Shown in pieces: positions 1 through 5,867 of a stretch of 5,920 nucleotides of DNA. Every line of letters starts with the position of its first letter. Position 1 is the first letter of the stretch. Below the pieces are notes generated by a model, which worked only from the letters and a program-made list of their open reading frames with translations, had not been told where the DNA came from and ran no database searches. Made by a program: the position numbers and the translations under genes. Location: positions 1 through 5,920 of the forward strand of contig JALRFG010000131.1 in assembly GCA_023253795.1 (NCBI GenBank). Direction: 5' to 3'. This DNA is from Methylocystis sp. (GTDB lineage: Bacteria > Pseudomonadota > Alphaproteobacteria > Rhizobiales > Beijerinckiaceae).

Positions 1-141
1 CATCGCTATATTTTCACCGTCTATGCGCTGAAGATCGACAAGCTTGGCGACGCCGCCCACGGCCGCACCGCCATCGCCGGTTTCACCATCAATCAAAACG
101 CTCTCGCCAAGGCCTCGGTCACCGGCCTGTTCGGGCGGTAA
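1..141 (+). CDS. PEBP / YbhB-YbcL family (Raf kinase inhibitor-like) protein, C-terminal fragment
   Basis: Only the last 46 codons are in the window, in frame from base 1 to a TAA at 139-141. The fragment opens with HRYIFTVYAL, the late-domain strand of bacterial phosphatidylethanolamine-binding proteins of the YbhB/YbcL type (usual form HRY.FT.YAL). It ends with ALAKASVTGLFGR, which matches the family's C-terminal helix and TG-(T/L)-(Y/F)-x-R ending. Family members are small soluble or periplasmic proteins that bind anionic ligands; their role in bacteria is poorly defined. The start and any signal peptide lie outside the window, so location cannot be judged. The following gene begins 6 nt after the stop, so the two are probably co-transcribed, although no functional link between PEBP proteins and cobalamin synthesis is known to me. 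Confidence 0.8.
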   Translation, partial: HRYIFTVYALKIDKLGDAAHGRTAIAGFTINQNALAKASVTGLFGR

Positions 142-147
142 GCCGGT

Positions 148-1104
148 TTGCATTTTGATCTCGCCGCGCTGGCGCTCGCTCTTGAAGCGGGCGTCGGTTA
201 TCCGGACGCGCTTTTCCGGCGGATTGGTCACCCTGTCGTCTGGCTGGGGACGCTGATTGCAGCGCTCGACACGCGCCTCAACAATGCATGCGATGATTTC
301 GAGCGCCGGCGACGGATGGGCGTCGTGGCCATCGGAATCGTGGTCCTTGCGGCTGCGCTGACGGGCGCGGTGGTGACAAAATTATGCGGCCTTGTGATCG
401 GCGACCCTGTTCTGCTGGCGCTTCTGTCCTCCAGCCTTCTCGCGCAGCGCAGTCTTCATGAACATGTTCGCGCCGTCGCGGATGCGCTTGCCGTTTCGCT
501 CGAAGACGGCCGCCGCGCCGTGGCGCAAATTGTCGGTCGCGATGTCTCCGCCCTTGATGAAGCCGGCGTCGCCCGCGCCGCCATCGAAAGCCTCGCCGAG
601 AATTTCTCAGACGGGGTTGTTGCTCCGGCGCTGTTTCTCGCCGTTTTCGGCCTGCCCGGCGCGCTGGTCTACAAGGCGGTGAACACCGCCGACAGCATGA
701 TCGGCCATAAATCCCCGCGTCATCTCGCCTTTGGCTGGGCAGCGGCGCGCCTCGACGACCTGCTGAACCTGCTTCCCGCACGCTGCGCCGCCGGTCTGAT
801 CGCGCTGGCGGCATGGCTCCTGCCAAGCGCCTCGGCGACAGACGCTTTCCGGATCGCGCAGCGGGACGCCGCGCATCACGCCTCGCCCAACGCCGGCTGG
901 CCGGAAGCCGCCATGGCCGGCGCGCTGGGGCTGTGTCTGGGCGGTCCGAGGGCCTATGGGAGCGTCGACGTGGCGGGGGCGACGCTGGGCGACGGCCGGC
1001 GCGAGGCCACAATCGCGGACATCCGCCGCGCCCTCGCCCTGTATTGGCGGGCGAGTGCGGGGCTATGGCTGGCGTTCATCGCCATTGCGGCGGCGAGCTT
1101 TTGA
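148..1104 (+). CDS. cbiB: Adenosylcobinamide-phosphate synthase (CbiB/CobD), cobalamin biosynthesis
   Basis: This integral membrane enzyme joins the aminopropanol (or aminopropanol-phosphate) arm to adenosylcobyric acid, late in B12 synthesis. It is called cobD in the Pseudomonas/alphaproteobacterial naming. The 318-residue product carries the family signature blocks in order: HPVVWLG near residues 28-34, ESLAENFSDGVVAP at 147-160, YKAVNTADSMIGHK at 175-188, ARLDDLLNLLPAR at 200-212 and SPNAGWPEAAMAGAL at 246-260. Hydrophobic segments fit membrane helices at about 57-78, 84-99, 160-180, 213-226 and 301-318. Length is normal and the gene looks intact. The start is a TTG at 148: the frame is closed by the TAA of the preceding gene at 139-141, so no upstream start exists, and translation from TTG gives the expected N-terminus. 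A GGGCGG stretch at 133-138 may be a weak ribosome site, and translation may be coupled to the PEBP gene. No other cobalamin gene is visible nearby. Confidence 0.93.
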   Translation: MHFDLAALALALEAGVGYPDALFRRIGHPVVWLGTLIAALDTRLNNACDDFERRRRMGVVAIGIVVLAAALTGAVVTKLCGLVIGDPVLLALLSSSLLAQRSLHEHVRAVADALAVSLEDGRRAVAQIVGRDVSALDEAGVARAAIESLAENFSDGVVAPALFLAVFGLPGALVYKAVNTADSMIGHKSPRHLAFGWAAARLDDLLNLLPARCAAGLIALAAWLLPSASATDAFRIAQRDAAHHASPNAGWPEAAMAGALGLCLGGPRAYGSVDVAGATLGDGRREATIADIRRALALYWRASAGLWLAFIAIAAASF

Positions 1105-1142
1105 TAATGCTTTCATTCTTGCCGGTTTGTGGCTAGTTTGAA

Positions 1143-1191
1143 CGCCAGATTGTGCATCGCACCATAGGCTGGCGGCTTTTCGCAGCGCCAG
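1143..1191 (+). promoter_or_regulatory. Competing inverted repeats in the phaZ leader
   Basis: CGCCAG occurs at 1143-1148 and again at 1186-1191, and its reverse complement CTGGCG lies between them at 1169-1174. The central arm can therefore pair with either copy but not both. The first arrangement encloses a second small hairpin, GTGC (1152-1155) with GCAC (1159-1162). The second ends only 2 nt before the presumed ribosome site of phaZ at 1194-1199. This geometry resembles a leader with two exclusive folds, but the stems are only 6 bp in GC-rich DNA and no start of transcription is identified. Regulation is inference. Confidence 0.3.
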
Positions 1192-1193
1192 AC

Positions 1194-1199
1194 GGAGAA
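1194..1199 (+). promoter_or_regulatory. Ribosome binding site deciding the phaZ start
   Basis: GGAGAA lies 9 nt before the ATG at 1209. It favours this ATG over the in-frame GTG at 1152, which would add 19 residues (MHRTIGWRLFAAPDGENVV) that do not look like the start of the family. From the ATG the protein begins MDRLSYQFYEF, the usual YQ.YE opening of intracellular PhaZ proteins. Confidence 0.6.
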
Positions 1200-1208
1200 A
1201 ACGTCGTT

Positions 1209-2471
1209 ATGGATCGACTGTCGTACCAGTTCTACGAATTCATGCACATGGCCTTCGCCCCGGCGCGCGCCGTCACCGACGCCATGCTGCACGCCGTCAA
1301 ACATCCGCTGAATCCGCTGCATCACACGATTTTTGGCCGCAATATCGCCGCCACCGGCGAATTGTTCGAGCGTATGACGCGCCGCTACGGCAAGCCGATG
1401 TTCGGACTGGACGCCACGACCATCGACGGCGAAACGGTCGAGATCGTCGAAGAGACAATCTGGCAAAAGCCGTTCTGCGGCCTGCTGCATTTCAGCCGTC
1501 AGTTCGCCGGCGCGCCGCCGAAACAATCAAAATTGCTGATCGTTGCGCCCATGTCGGGCCATTACGCGACCCTGCTGCGCGGCACGGTCGAAGCCTTTTT
1601 GCCGTCCTATGACGTTTACATCACCGACTGGCGCGACGCGCGCGATGTGCCGCTGGCCGATGGCGGCTTCGATCTCGACGATTACATCGACTATCTCGCC
1701 GAGATGATGCAGCATTTGTCGAAGGAAAATGATGGCGCGCCGCTGCATACGCTGGGCGTCTGTCAGGCCTCGGTGCCGCTGATCTGCGCTATTGCGCTGC
1801 TGGAGGCGAAGAACAGCCCGCATGCGCCAGAGTCGATGATTCTGATGGGCGGGCCCATCGACACGCGCGTCAATTCCACGGCGGTGAACAAACTCGCCGA
1901 ACAACGCGGCATCGACTGGTTCAAACGCCATTGCATTCACACCGTGCCTTTCCCCAACGCGGCGATGGGGCGCGAGGTCTACCCCGGCTTTCTGCAACTC
2001 TCCGGCTTTATGGCGATGAATTTCGAGCGCCATGTGTCGGCGCATGTCGACATGTTCAATCATCTGATCGAGGGCGATGGCGATTCAGCGGAAAAACACC
2101 GCGATTTCTACGATGAATATCTCGCGGTGATGGATATGACCGCCGAATTCTATCTCCAGACCGTCGAGCGCGTTTTCATTCGACATGAGGTGCCGCTCGG
2201 CCTGCTGCGCCACCGCGACACACTGATCGACCTGAAGGCCATCCGCCGCACTGCGCTGCTGACGGTCGAGGGCGAGAAGGACGACATCTCCGGCGTCGGC
2301 CAGACCGAAGCGGCGCTATCGCTGTGCGCCAATATTCCCGAGACCCGCAAACGCCACTACCTGCAACTGGATGTTGGCCATTATGGCGTCTTCAACGGCT
2401 CGCGCTTCCGCCAACATATCGCGCCGCGAATCTGCGCCTTCACGCGGGACATGGAGTCGGCGCCCGCCTGA
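1209..2471 (+). CDS. phaZ: Intracellular polyhydroxybutyrate (PHA) depolymerase, PhaZ1 type
   Basis: Cytoplasmic enzyme that degrades native amorphous PHB granules, releasing stored carbon. The 420-residue product is the usual length (Ralstonia PhaZa1 is about 419) and carries family blocks throughout: NPLHHTIFGRNIAA near 35-48, VAPMSGHYATLLRGTVE at 112-128, VYITDWRDARDVPL at 136-149, GGFDLDDYIDY at 152-162, MGGPIDTRVN at 213-222, VYPGFLQLSGFMAMN at 257-271 and FYDEYLAVMD at 300-309. The nucleophile is probably Cys185 in GVCQAS, the cysteine box of intracellular depolymerases. Asp358 in EGEKDDISG and His391 in VGHYGVFNGSRF complete the triad, spaced as in the Ralstonia enzyme (Cys183, Asp355, His388, from memory). 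There is no signal peptide, in keeping with action on intracellular granules. No phaC, phasin or phaR gene is next to it in the window, so it stands apart from a PHB operon. It may start its own transcript, since 104 nt separate it from cbiB. An alternative GTG start at 1152 is less likely. Confidence 0.96.
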   Translation: MDRLSYQFYEFMHMAFAPARAVTDAMLHAVKHPLNPLHHTIFGRNIAATGELFERMTRRYGKPMFGLDATTIDGETVEIVEETIWQKPFCGLLHFSRQFAGAPPKQSKLLIVAPMSGHYATLLRGTVEAFLPSYDVYITDWRDARDVPLADGGFDLDDYIDYLAEMMQHLSKENDGAPLHTLGVCQASVPLICAIALLEAKNSPHAPESMILMGGPIDTRVNSTAVNKLAEQRGIDWFKRHCIHTVPFPNAAMGREVYPGFLQLSGFMAMNFERHVSAHVDMFNHLIEGDGDSAEKHRDFYDEYLAVMDMTAEFYLQTVERVFIRHEVPLGLLRHRDTLIDLKAIRRTALLTVEGEKDDISGVGQTEAALSLCANIPETRKRHYLQLDVGHYGVFNGSRFRQHIAPRICAFTRDMESAPA

Positions 2472-2480
2472 GACGTCGAC

Positions 2481-2502
2481 GATCCGCTTCGAGGATCTTC
2501 TC
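2481..2502 (+). terminator. Possible weak terminator after phaZ
   Basis: GATCC (2481-2485) and GGATC (2493-2497) can form a 5-bp stem with a 7-nt loop, followed by TTCTC. It begins 10 nt after the phaZ stop. The stem is short and the T-run is broken, so an intrinsic terminator is only a possibility. Confidence 0.25.
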
Positions 2503-2540
2503 GGGGGGCCAGCTTGCCTTGCGCCGCCGGCGGATTACGG

Positions 2541-2565
2541 GCAAAATCACAGGGATTCATTTTGC
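2541..2565. repeat. Inverted repeat with 7-bp arms in the phaZ-methyltransferase gap
   Basis: GCAAAAT (2541-2547) is mirrored by ATTTTGC (2559-2565) around an 11-nt centre. The A/T-rich arms stand out in GC-rich surroundings. It could be a protein-binding site or an RNA hairpin. It lies about 100 nt before the methyltransferase start and 70 nt after phaZ. The rest of the 195-nt gap holds two more small stems, CGTCA/TGACG (2596-2600 and 2610-2614) and CCGCC/GGCGG (2629-2633 and 2642-2646). The latter ends just before the ribosome site at 2654. I saw no convincing promoter boxes or small gene here. Confidence 0.35.
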
Positions 2566-2666
2566 GGCGGATGAGCCTCAAGGCGCATGCCGCGCCGTCA
2601 TCTCTCCGGTGACGCAGTCGCGCCGATCCCGCCTCTCGCGGGGCGGCCTATCAGGGAAAAGTTTTC

Positions 2667-3506
2667 ATGACCACGCATGACGCGGCCACTCGTGAGGCGC
2701 TGCAAAAAGAAATCGACGCCATCACCTGGTATCACGAGTACGACTTCGGCGACGGCTTGCGCGCCACCAGCGTGTCGCAGGCGGATGATCACCGCCGCAT
2801 CTGGCGTTTCATTGAACGCGAACTCGACAAGATCGATTTCACCGGCAAGAGCGTTCTGGAGATTGGCTGCTGGGACGGCTACTGGAGCTTCTACGCCGAA
2901 CGCCGTGGCGCAAAGCGCGTTCTGGCGACCGATGACGTTTCGCAGAATTGGGCGAGCGGCGCCGGTTTGAGACTGGCTCACAAGCTGCTCAAATCGAAAG
3001 TTGAAATCAATCAGAGCGTGTCAATTTACGAGGCCTCGAAACTCAACGAGACCTTCGACATCGTGATCTGCCTTGGCGTTTATTACCATCTGGTCGATCC
3101 CTTTGCGGGCTTCGCCGAAGTGCGCCATTTGCTGCACGAGAATTCAATCGCCATTTTCGAAGGCGACGGCACGCTCGAACTGCGCCCCGACACCTACTAC
3201 TGGGATATGTCGGATTCGTCGAAATCCTGTTTCGTCCCGACCCAGTGGGGCCTCAACCACATGCTGAAGACAGCCTATATGGATGTCGATGCGCAAAGCT
3301 GGATGAGCCCGCGTCCGGGCTTCTCGATCAACCTCGACCCGAAACACGCTTTTGGACCGATCGGCGACAAGGATCCTTCAGAGTTTTCGCCGCTGAAGCA
3401 CCGTGACCGCATTCTCACAGTGGTCAAACCCTTCAACGGCGAGAACCCGCTGCACGTCTACAAGCCGCCGTTTAATCTGGCCCGCTTCGATACGCGCTGG
3501 AAGTAA
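2667..3506 (+). CDS. SAM-dependent class I methyltransferase, CmoB-like (DUF1698 / Methyltransf_9 type)
   Basis: A soluble 279-residue protein with a Rossmann-type methyltransferase core. Motif I, VLEIGCWDGYWSF, is at 63-75 and supplies the SAM-binding glycine loop. The acidic end of strand 2 is LATDD at 86-90. DIVICLGVYYHLVDP at 131-145 is the strand-4 block and resembles the GVLYH motif of CmoB. FVPTQWGLNHML at 189-200 matches the late conserved block of the CmoB-like group, and WYHEYDFGDGL at 21-31 its N-terminal signature. CmoB itself is about 320 residues and uses carboxy-SAM made by CmoA to modify tRNA wobble uridine. This protein is shorter, lacks the CmoB N-terminal region and has no cmoA neighbour. 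It is more likely an ordinary methyltransferase on a small molecule, sugar or lipid; the substrate is unknown. AGGGAA at 2653-2658 is a suitable ribosome site for the ATG at 2667. It converges on the WcbI-family gene, 36 nt away, and may belong to the same glycan-related group. Confidence 0.85.
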   Translation: MTTHDAATREALQKEIDAITWYHEYDFGDGLRATSVSQADDHRRIWRFIERELDKIDFTGKSVLEIGCWDGYWSFYAERRGAKRVLATDDVSQNWASGAGLRLAHKLLKSKVEINQSVSIYEASKLNETFDIVICLGVYYHLVDPFAGFAEVRHLLHENSIAIFEGDGTLELRPDTYYWDMSDSSKSCFVPTQWGLNHMLKTAYMDVDAQSWMSPRPGFSINLDPKHAFGPIGDKDPSEFSPLKHRDRILTVVKPFNGENPLHVYKPPFNLARFDTRWK

Positions 3507-3514
3507 GCTGCGAC

Positions 3515-3534
3515 GCGCCGCCTTCGGGCGGCGC
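3515..3534. terminator. UUCG-loop hairpin between convergent genes
   Basis: GCGCCGCC (3515-3522) and GGCGGCGC (3527-3534) form a perfect 8-bp stem closed by a C(UUCG)G tetraloop on the plus strand, an exceptionally stable RNA fold. It sits 8 nt after the methyltransferase stop and 8 nt before the last base of the minus-strand gene. It can therefore act on transcripts from both sides. There is no T-run on either strand, so it may stabilise 3' ends or assist termination rather than act as a classic intrinsic terminator. Confidence 0.65.
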
Positions 3535-3542
3535 CTCTGCCT

Positions 3543-4598
3543 TCAGAGCGTCGGCGTCAGGCCGGCGCGCAAATTATCCTTCGCCATCTTCACAAGCAGA
3601 TCGCTGACCGCGGCGTCAGCGGTCCACCCATCGACGCGCGCACAGGACAGCTTGTCCGACGGGACCGCCGCATAGGTTTTGTAACAGGCGGAGAGATATT
3701 GCGGCAGCGTCAGGAAATCGCCGACGCTGTAATTGAGTCGATGATTGGCCAGCTTGAACAGATAGCTGCCTTTAACGCCAAACATTTTGGCGATCGGCGG
3801 ATAAACCGGAAACACTTCGGCGCGGCCAAGATCGTCAATGCCATAGAGCTGGAGGTTTTCCTCGCGCAGCGGCAATCCGACTCGACGCCACAAATGTTTC
3901 GTCACGTCATTCAGCACAAAATGCATCGGATGCACGTTGCTGTACATGAAGACGCCGCGCCGCGACCAGTTCAGTAGATCGGCCGAGAAATCGAATCCGT
4001 AGCCGCTTTGCAAGCCATCGACCAATTCGCGCGCCGCGTCATTCCAGACATCGAAATAGCCGACAAGACGGAAGACGTTTTCATTATAGAGCGCGTTCGC
4101 TTCTTCGAGCGACAGACCCTTGCGCCAGGCGAACAGCGCGAGCGCGGAATGATAGGGACCAATCGGACCAAACACGAAGCCATGATGTCGCGAGAGATCG
4201 TGAATGAGCACCATGTCCGGATGAAAGGCCGAAAAACCGATCGCCGGAAACAGCACCGTCCGGGGGATGTGCTGACGCAATTGCTCGGACGTTCCGCCGC
4301 CCGAAAGGTGGCCGTCGGTAAAATCATGCGTAAAGACGTAGTCGTACGTCTCCATCGTCCGCAAAAAGAGCGACATATTGGCGCGGGAACGTCCGATGGC
4401 GGAGAAATGATTGACCGTCGCAGAAGGGTCCATGAGCTTCATCGCATAGGCGATGCCGAAGCTCTGGCAGTTGCCGATCACGGCGATGCGTGGCCCGGTG
4501 TTGCGCAGAACGCGACCCGTAATCCGGGCCAGACGCGGCTCCAGCGCATATTCGCGCCAAGACTTCACAATCTGTCGGTCGATCTGGGAGAAAATCAT
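3543..4598 (-). CDS. WcbI-family polysaccharide biosynthesis putative acetyltransferase
   Basis: A 351-residue protein of the WcbI type, named for a capsule-locus protein of Burkholderia pseudomallei that binds coenzyme A and is thought to transfer acetyl groups to capsule sugars. The hallmark VIGNCQS lies at residues 40-46 after an N-terminal strand (RIAVIGNC), and its cysteine is the proposed active residue. Further family-like blocks are FPAIGFSAFHPDM at 117-129, YHSALALFAWRKGLSLEEA at 149-167 (the small helical region following the FHPD segment) and FMYSNVHPMHFVLNDV at 217-232. No signal peptide or membrane helix is seen, so it should act in the cytoplasm on a glycan precursor. The start is set at the ATG at 4598 because AGGTGA lies 8 nt before it. 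A GTG at 4610 would add MIFH but has no ribosome site. It diverges from the GSCFA gene and converges on the methyltransferase gene. Family assignment is firm from the GNCQ region; the acceptor and even the acyl donor here are inferred. Confidence 0.82.
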   Translation of the reverse strand: MIFSQIDRQIVKSWREYALEPRLARITGRVLRNTGPRIAVIGNCQSFGIAYAMKLMDPSATVNHFSAIGRSRANMSLFLRTMETYDYVFTHDFTDGHLSGGGTSEQLRQHIPRTVLFPAIGFSAFHPDMVLIHDLSRHHGFVFGPIGPYHSALALFAWRKGLSLEEANALYNENVFRLVGYFDVWNDAARELVDGLQSGYGFDFSADLLNWSRRGVFMYSNVHPMHFVLNDVTKHLWRRVGLPLREENLQLYGIDDLGRAEVFPVYPPIAKMFGVKGSYLFKLANHRLNYSVGDFLTLPQYLSACYKTYAAVPSDKLSCARVDGWTADAAVSDLLVKMAKDNLRAGLTPTL

Positions 4599-4606
4599 AT
4601 GGAAAA

Positions 4607-4612
4607 TCACCT
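4607..4612 (-). promoter_or_regulatory. Ribosome binding site deciding the WcbI-family gene start
   Basis: Read on the minus strand, AGGTGA spans 4612 to 4607 and stands 8 nt before the ATG at 4598. It overlaps the competing GTG start codon at 4610-4608, which argues that the GTG is part of the ribosome site rather than the start. Confidence 0.55.
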
Positions 4613-4732
4613 GAGTCGTTCAGGCCGCGCTGCGAAACGCTGCGTCCGACGGGTGACAAGCGGCGACGCCCCGTCTATGTTCCGGCCACGACGCGTTGAT
4701 CCCGACGGCGGGAGTGTGACGGCGACGTAACC

Positions 4733-4750
4733 GATCGATCATCATCGATG
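4733..4750. promoter_or_regulatory. Two ATCGAT palindromes one helical turn apart, upstream of the GSCFA gene
   Basis: ATCGAT occurs at 4734-4739 and 4744-4749, exactly 10 bp apart. Each is the core of a longer palindrome, GATCGATC at 4733-4740 and CATCGATG at 4743-4750. They end just before the AGGA ribosome site at 4751. The same-face spacing would suit a regulator binding as two dimers, overlapping the 5' untranslated region. The divergent gap 4599-4763 shows no clear -35/-10 pair on either strand, so the operator role is speculative. Confidence 0.3.
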
Positions 4751-4763
4751 AGGACCAGGGCCA

Positions 4764-5828
4764 ATGGCCGACAATCCCTATAGCTCCCTACCCGACCATC
4801 GCTTCTGGCGCAAGGCTGTGACCTCTCTGCCGCCCTATGCGATCGATCCATTGGTGGCGACGCCCTTCAAGATCGCGCGGCATGATCGCGTGGCGACGGC
4901 CGGAAGCTGCTTCGCGCAGGAAATCGCGCATCGGCTGCAATCCAGCGGCTACACCTATTATCTCGCAGAGCGCCCGCCGGCCGATATGTCGGCGGCGGAG
5001 GCGGAGCGGCGCAATTACGCGATGTATTCCTGCCGTTACGGCAATCTCTATACGACCGCGCAGTTTTTGCAGCTTATCAATCGCGCCTATGGGCGCTTCA
5101 ACCCGCAGCTCGATTACTGGACCCGTCCCGAAGATGGCCGCTTCGTCGATCCTTTCCGGCCGCGCATCGAACCGGACGGTTACGCCACCATCGATGAAAT
5201 GCGCGCCGATCGCGAACAGCATCTCGCCTCTGTGCGCGACATGCTCGAAACGATGGATGTGTTCGTCTTCACCTTCGGCCACACCGAAACCTGGCGGCAC
5301 AAGCCGGATGGCGCGATCCTGCAACTTGCGCCCGGCGTGGCCGGCGGCGAGTGGGACGAAAACGTCTATGAATTCTATAATATGACAGTGAGCGAAGTCG
5401 TCCGCGACTTTCTTGCCGCCGTCGACCGGATCCGCGAAGTCAATCCGCGCGTGCGCATCATTCTCAGCGTTTCGCCGGTTGGCATTATCGCTACCTACGA
5501 AGATCGCCACGTCATCGTCTCCAATATGGCGGTCAAATCGATCCTGCGCGCCGCCGCCGACGAAGTCGTGCGCGCACGGCCCAATATCGCCTATCTCCCG
5601 TCCTATGATCTTGTGAATGTGTCGCCAAATGCGGCGCGTTTCTATCGGGACGATACGCGGCGCATCAATCCGCATGGCATCGACCGCACCATGAAGATGT
5701 TCTTCGATCATTTCACCGATCAGGCCAGCGAAACCGCCGCCATCCAGTCGCTGAAGATCGACGTGGCTTCCGAGGCCGAAGACGGCGCGCGCGTCGTCTG
5801 CGATGAGGAAGCCATCGAGTCGGCGTAA
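4764..5828 (+). CDS. GSCFA-domain protein (SGNH-like putative acyltransferase/esterase of glycan loci)
   Basis: The 354-residue product carries the motif that names the family: ATAGSCFAQEIAHRL at 44-58, with Gly-Ser-Cys-Phe-Ala at 47-51. The family's other blocks follow in order: YGNLYTTAQFLQL at 92-104, VFVFTFGHTETW at 166-177, LAPGVAGG near 188-195, RIILSVSPVG at 231-240, HVIVSNMAVKSILRAA at 249-264, YLPSYDLV at 277-284 and FYRDDTRRINPHGID at 293-307. GSCFA domains are thought to be related to SGNH/GDSL hydrolases and are found in polysaccharide and lipid-modification loci, but no member's reaction is known to me. There is no signal peptide or membrane segment, so it is probably cytoplasmic. 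The ATG at 4764 has AGGA at 4751-4754. In the last block the position expected for a catalytic His (D-x-x-H) is Arg300, while His304 lies 4 residues on. The last 30 or so residues form an acidic tail. It diverges from the WcbI-family gene, which suggests a shared glycan-modifying role. Confidence 0.88.
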   Translation: MADNPYSSLPDHRFWRKAVTSLPPYAIDPLVATPFKIARHDRVATAGSCFAQEIAHRLQSSGYTYYLAERPPADMSAAEAERRNYAMYSCRYGNLYTTAQFLQLINRAYGRFNPQLDYWTRPEDGRFVDPFRPRIEPDGYATIDEMRADREQHLASVRDMLETMDVFVFTFGHTETWRHKPDGAILQLAPGVAGGEWDENVYEFYNMTVSEVVRDFLAAVDRIREVNPRVRIILSVSPVGIIATYEDRHVIVSNMAVKSILRAAADEVVRARPNIAYLPSYDLVNVSPNAARFYRDDTRRINPHGIDRTMKMFFDHFTDQASETAAIQSLKIDVASEAEDGARVVCDEEAIESA

Positions 5829-5867
5829 GCTGATAAGTTACAAAACATCACTGCAAGGAAAGAACGT

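Noticed and set aside
278..1012. 244-codon minus-strand open frame opposite cbiB
   Set aside because: Very high Arg/Pro/Ala content without domain signatures, an artefact of GC-rich coding DNA. cbiB is unambiguous on the plus strand.
1103..1108. GATAAT, a -10-like hexamer at the cbiB stop, as a promoter for phaZ
   Set aside because: No acceptable -35 element lies 15-19 nt upstream, so I did not annotate a promoter.
1527..2063. 178-codon minus-strand open frame opposite phaZ
   Set aside because: Shadow of the conserved phaZ reading frame, with no motif and an unusual His/Arg/Gln-rich composition.
2324..2680. 118-codon plus-strand frame spanning the end of phaZ and the following gap
   Set aside because: Begins inside phaZ in another frame, Arg-rich throughout with no family resemblance, and ends inside the methyltransferase start. 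Probably chance.
4696..4724. TTGATC as a -35 box for the GSCFA gene
   Set aside because: The sequence at the expected -10 distance is GC-rich (ACGGCG) and unlike a -10 element.
4008..4730. 240-codon plus-strand open frame opposite the WcbI-family gene and running through the divergent gap
   Set aside because: Arg/His-rich composition of an antisense shadow, no recognisable motif, and it overlaps well-supported WcbI blocks on the other strand.
4788..5711. 307-codon open frame on the minus strand opposite the GSCFA gene
   Set aside because: Its product is rich in His, Arg, Asp and Ile in the pattern expected from reading GC-rich codons backwards. It matches no family I know, and the plus strand carries a clear family domain over the same bases.
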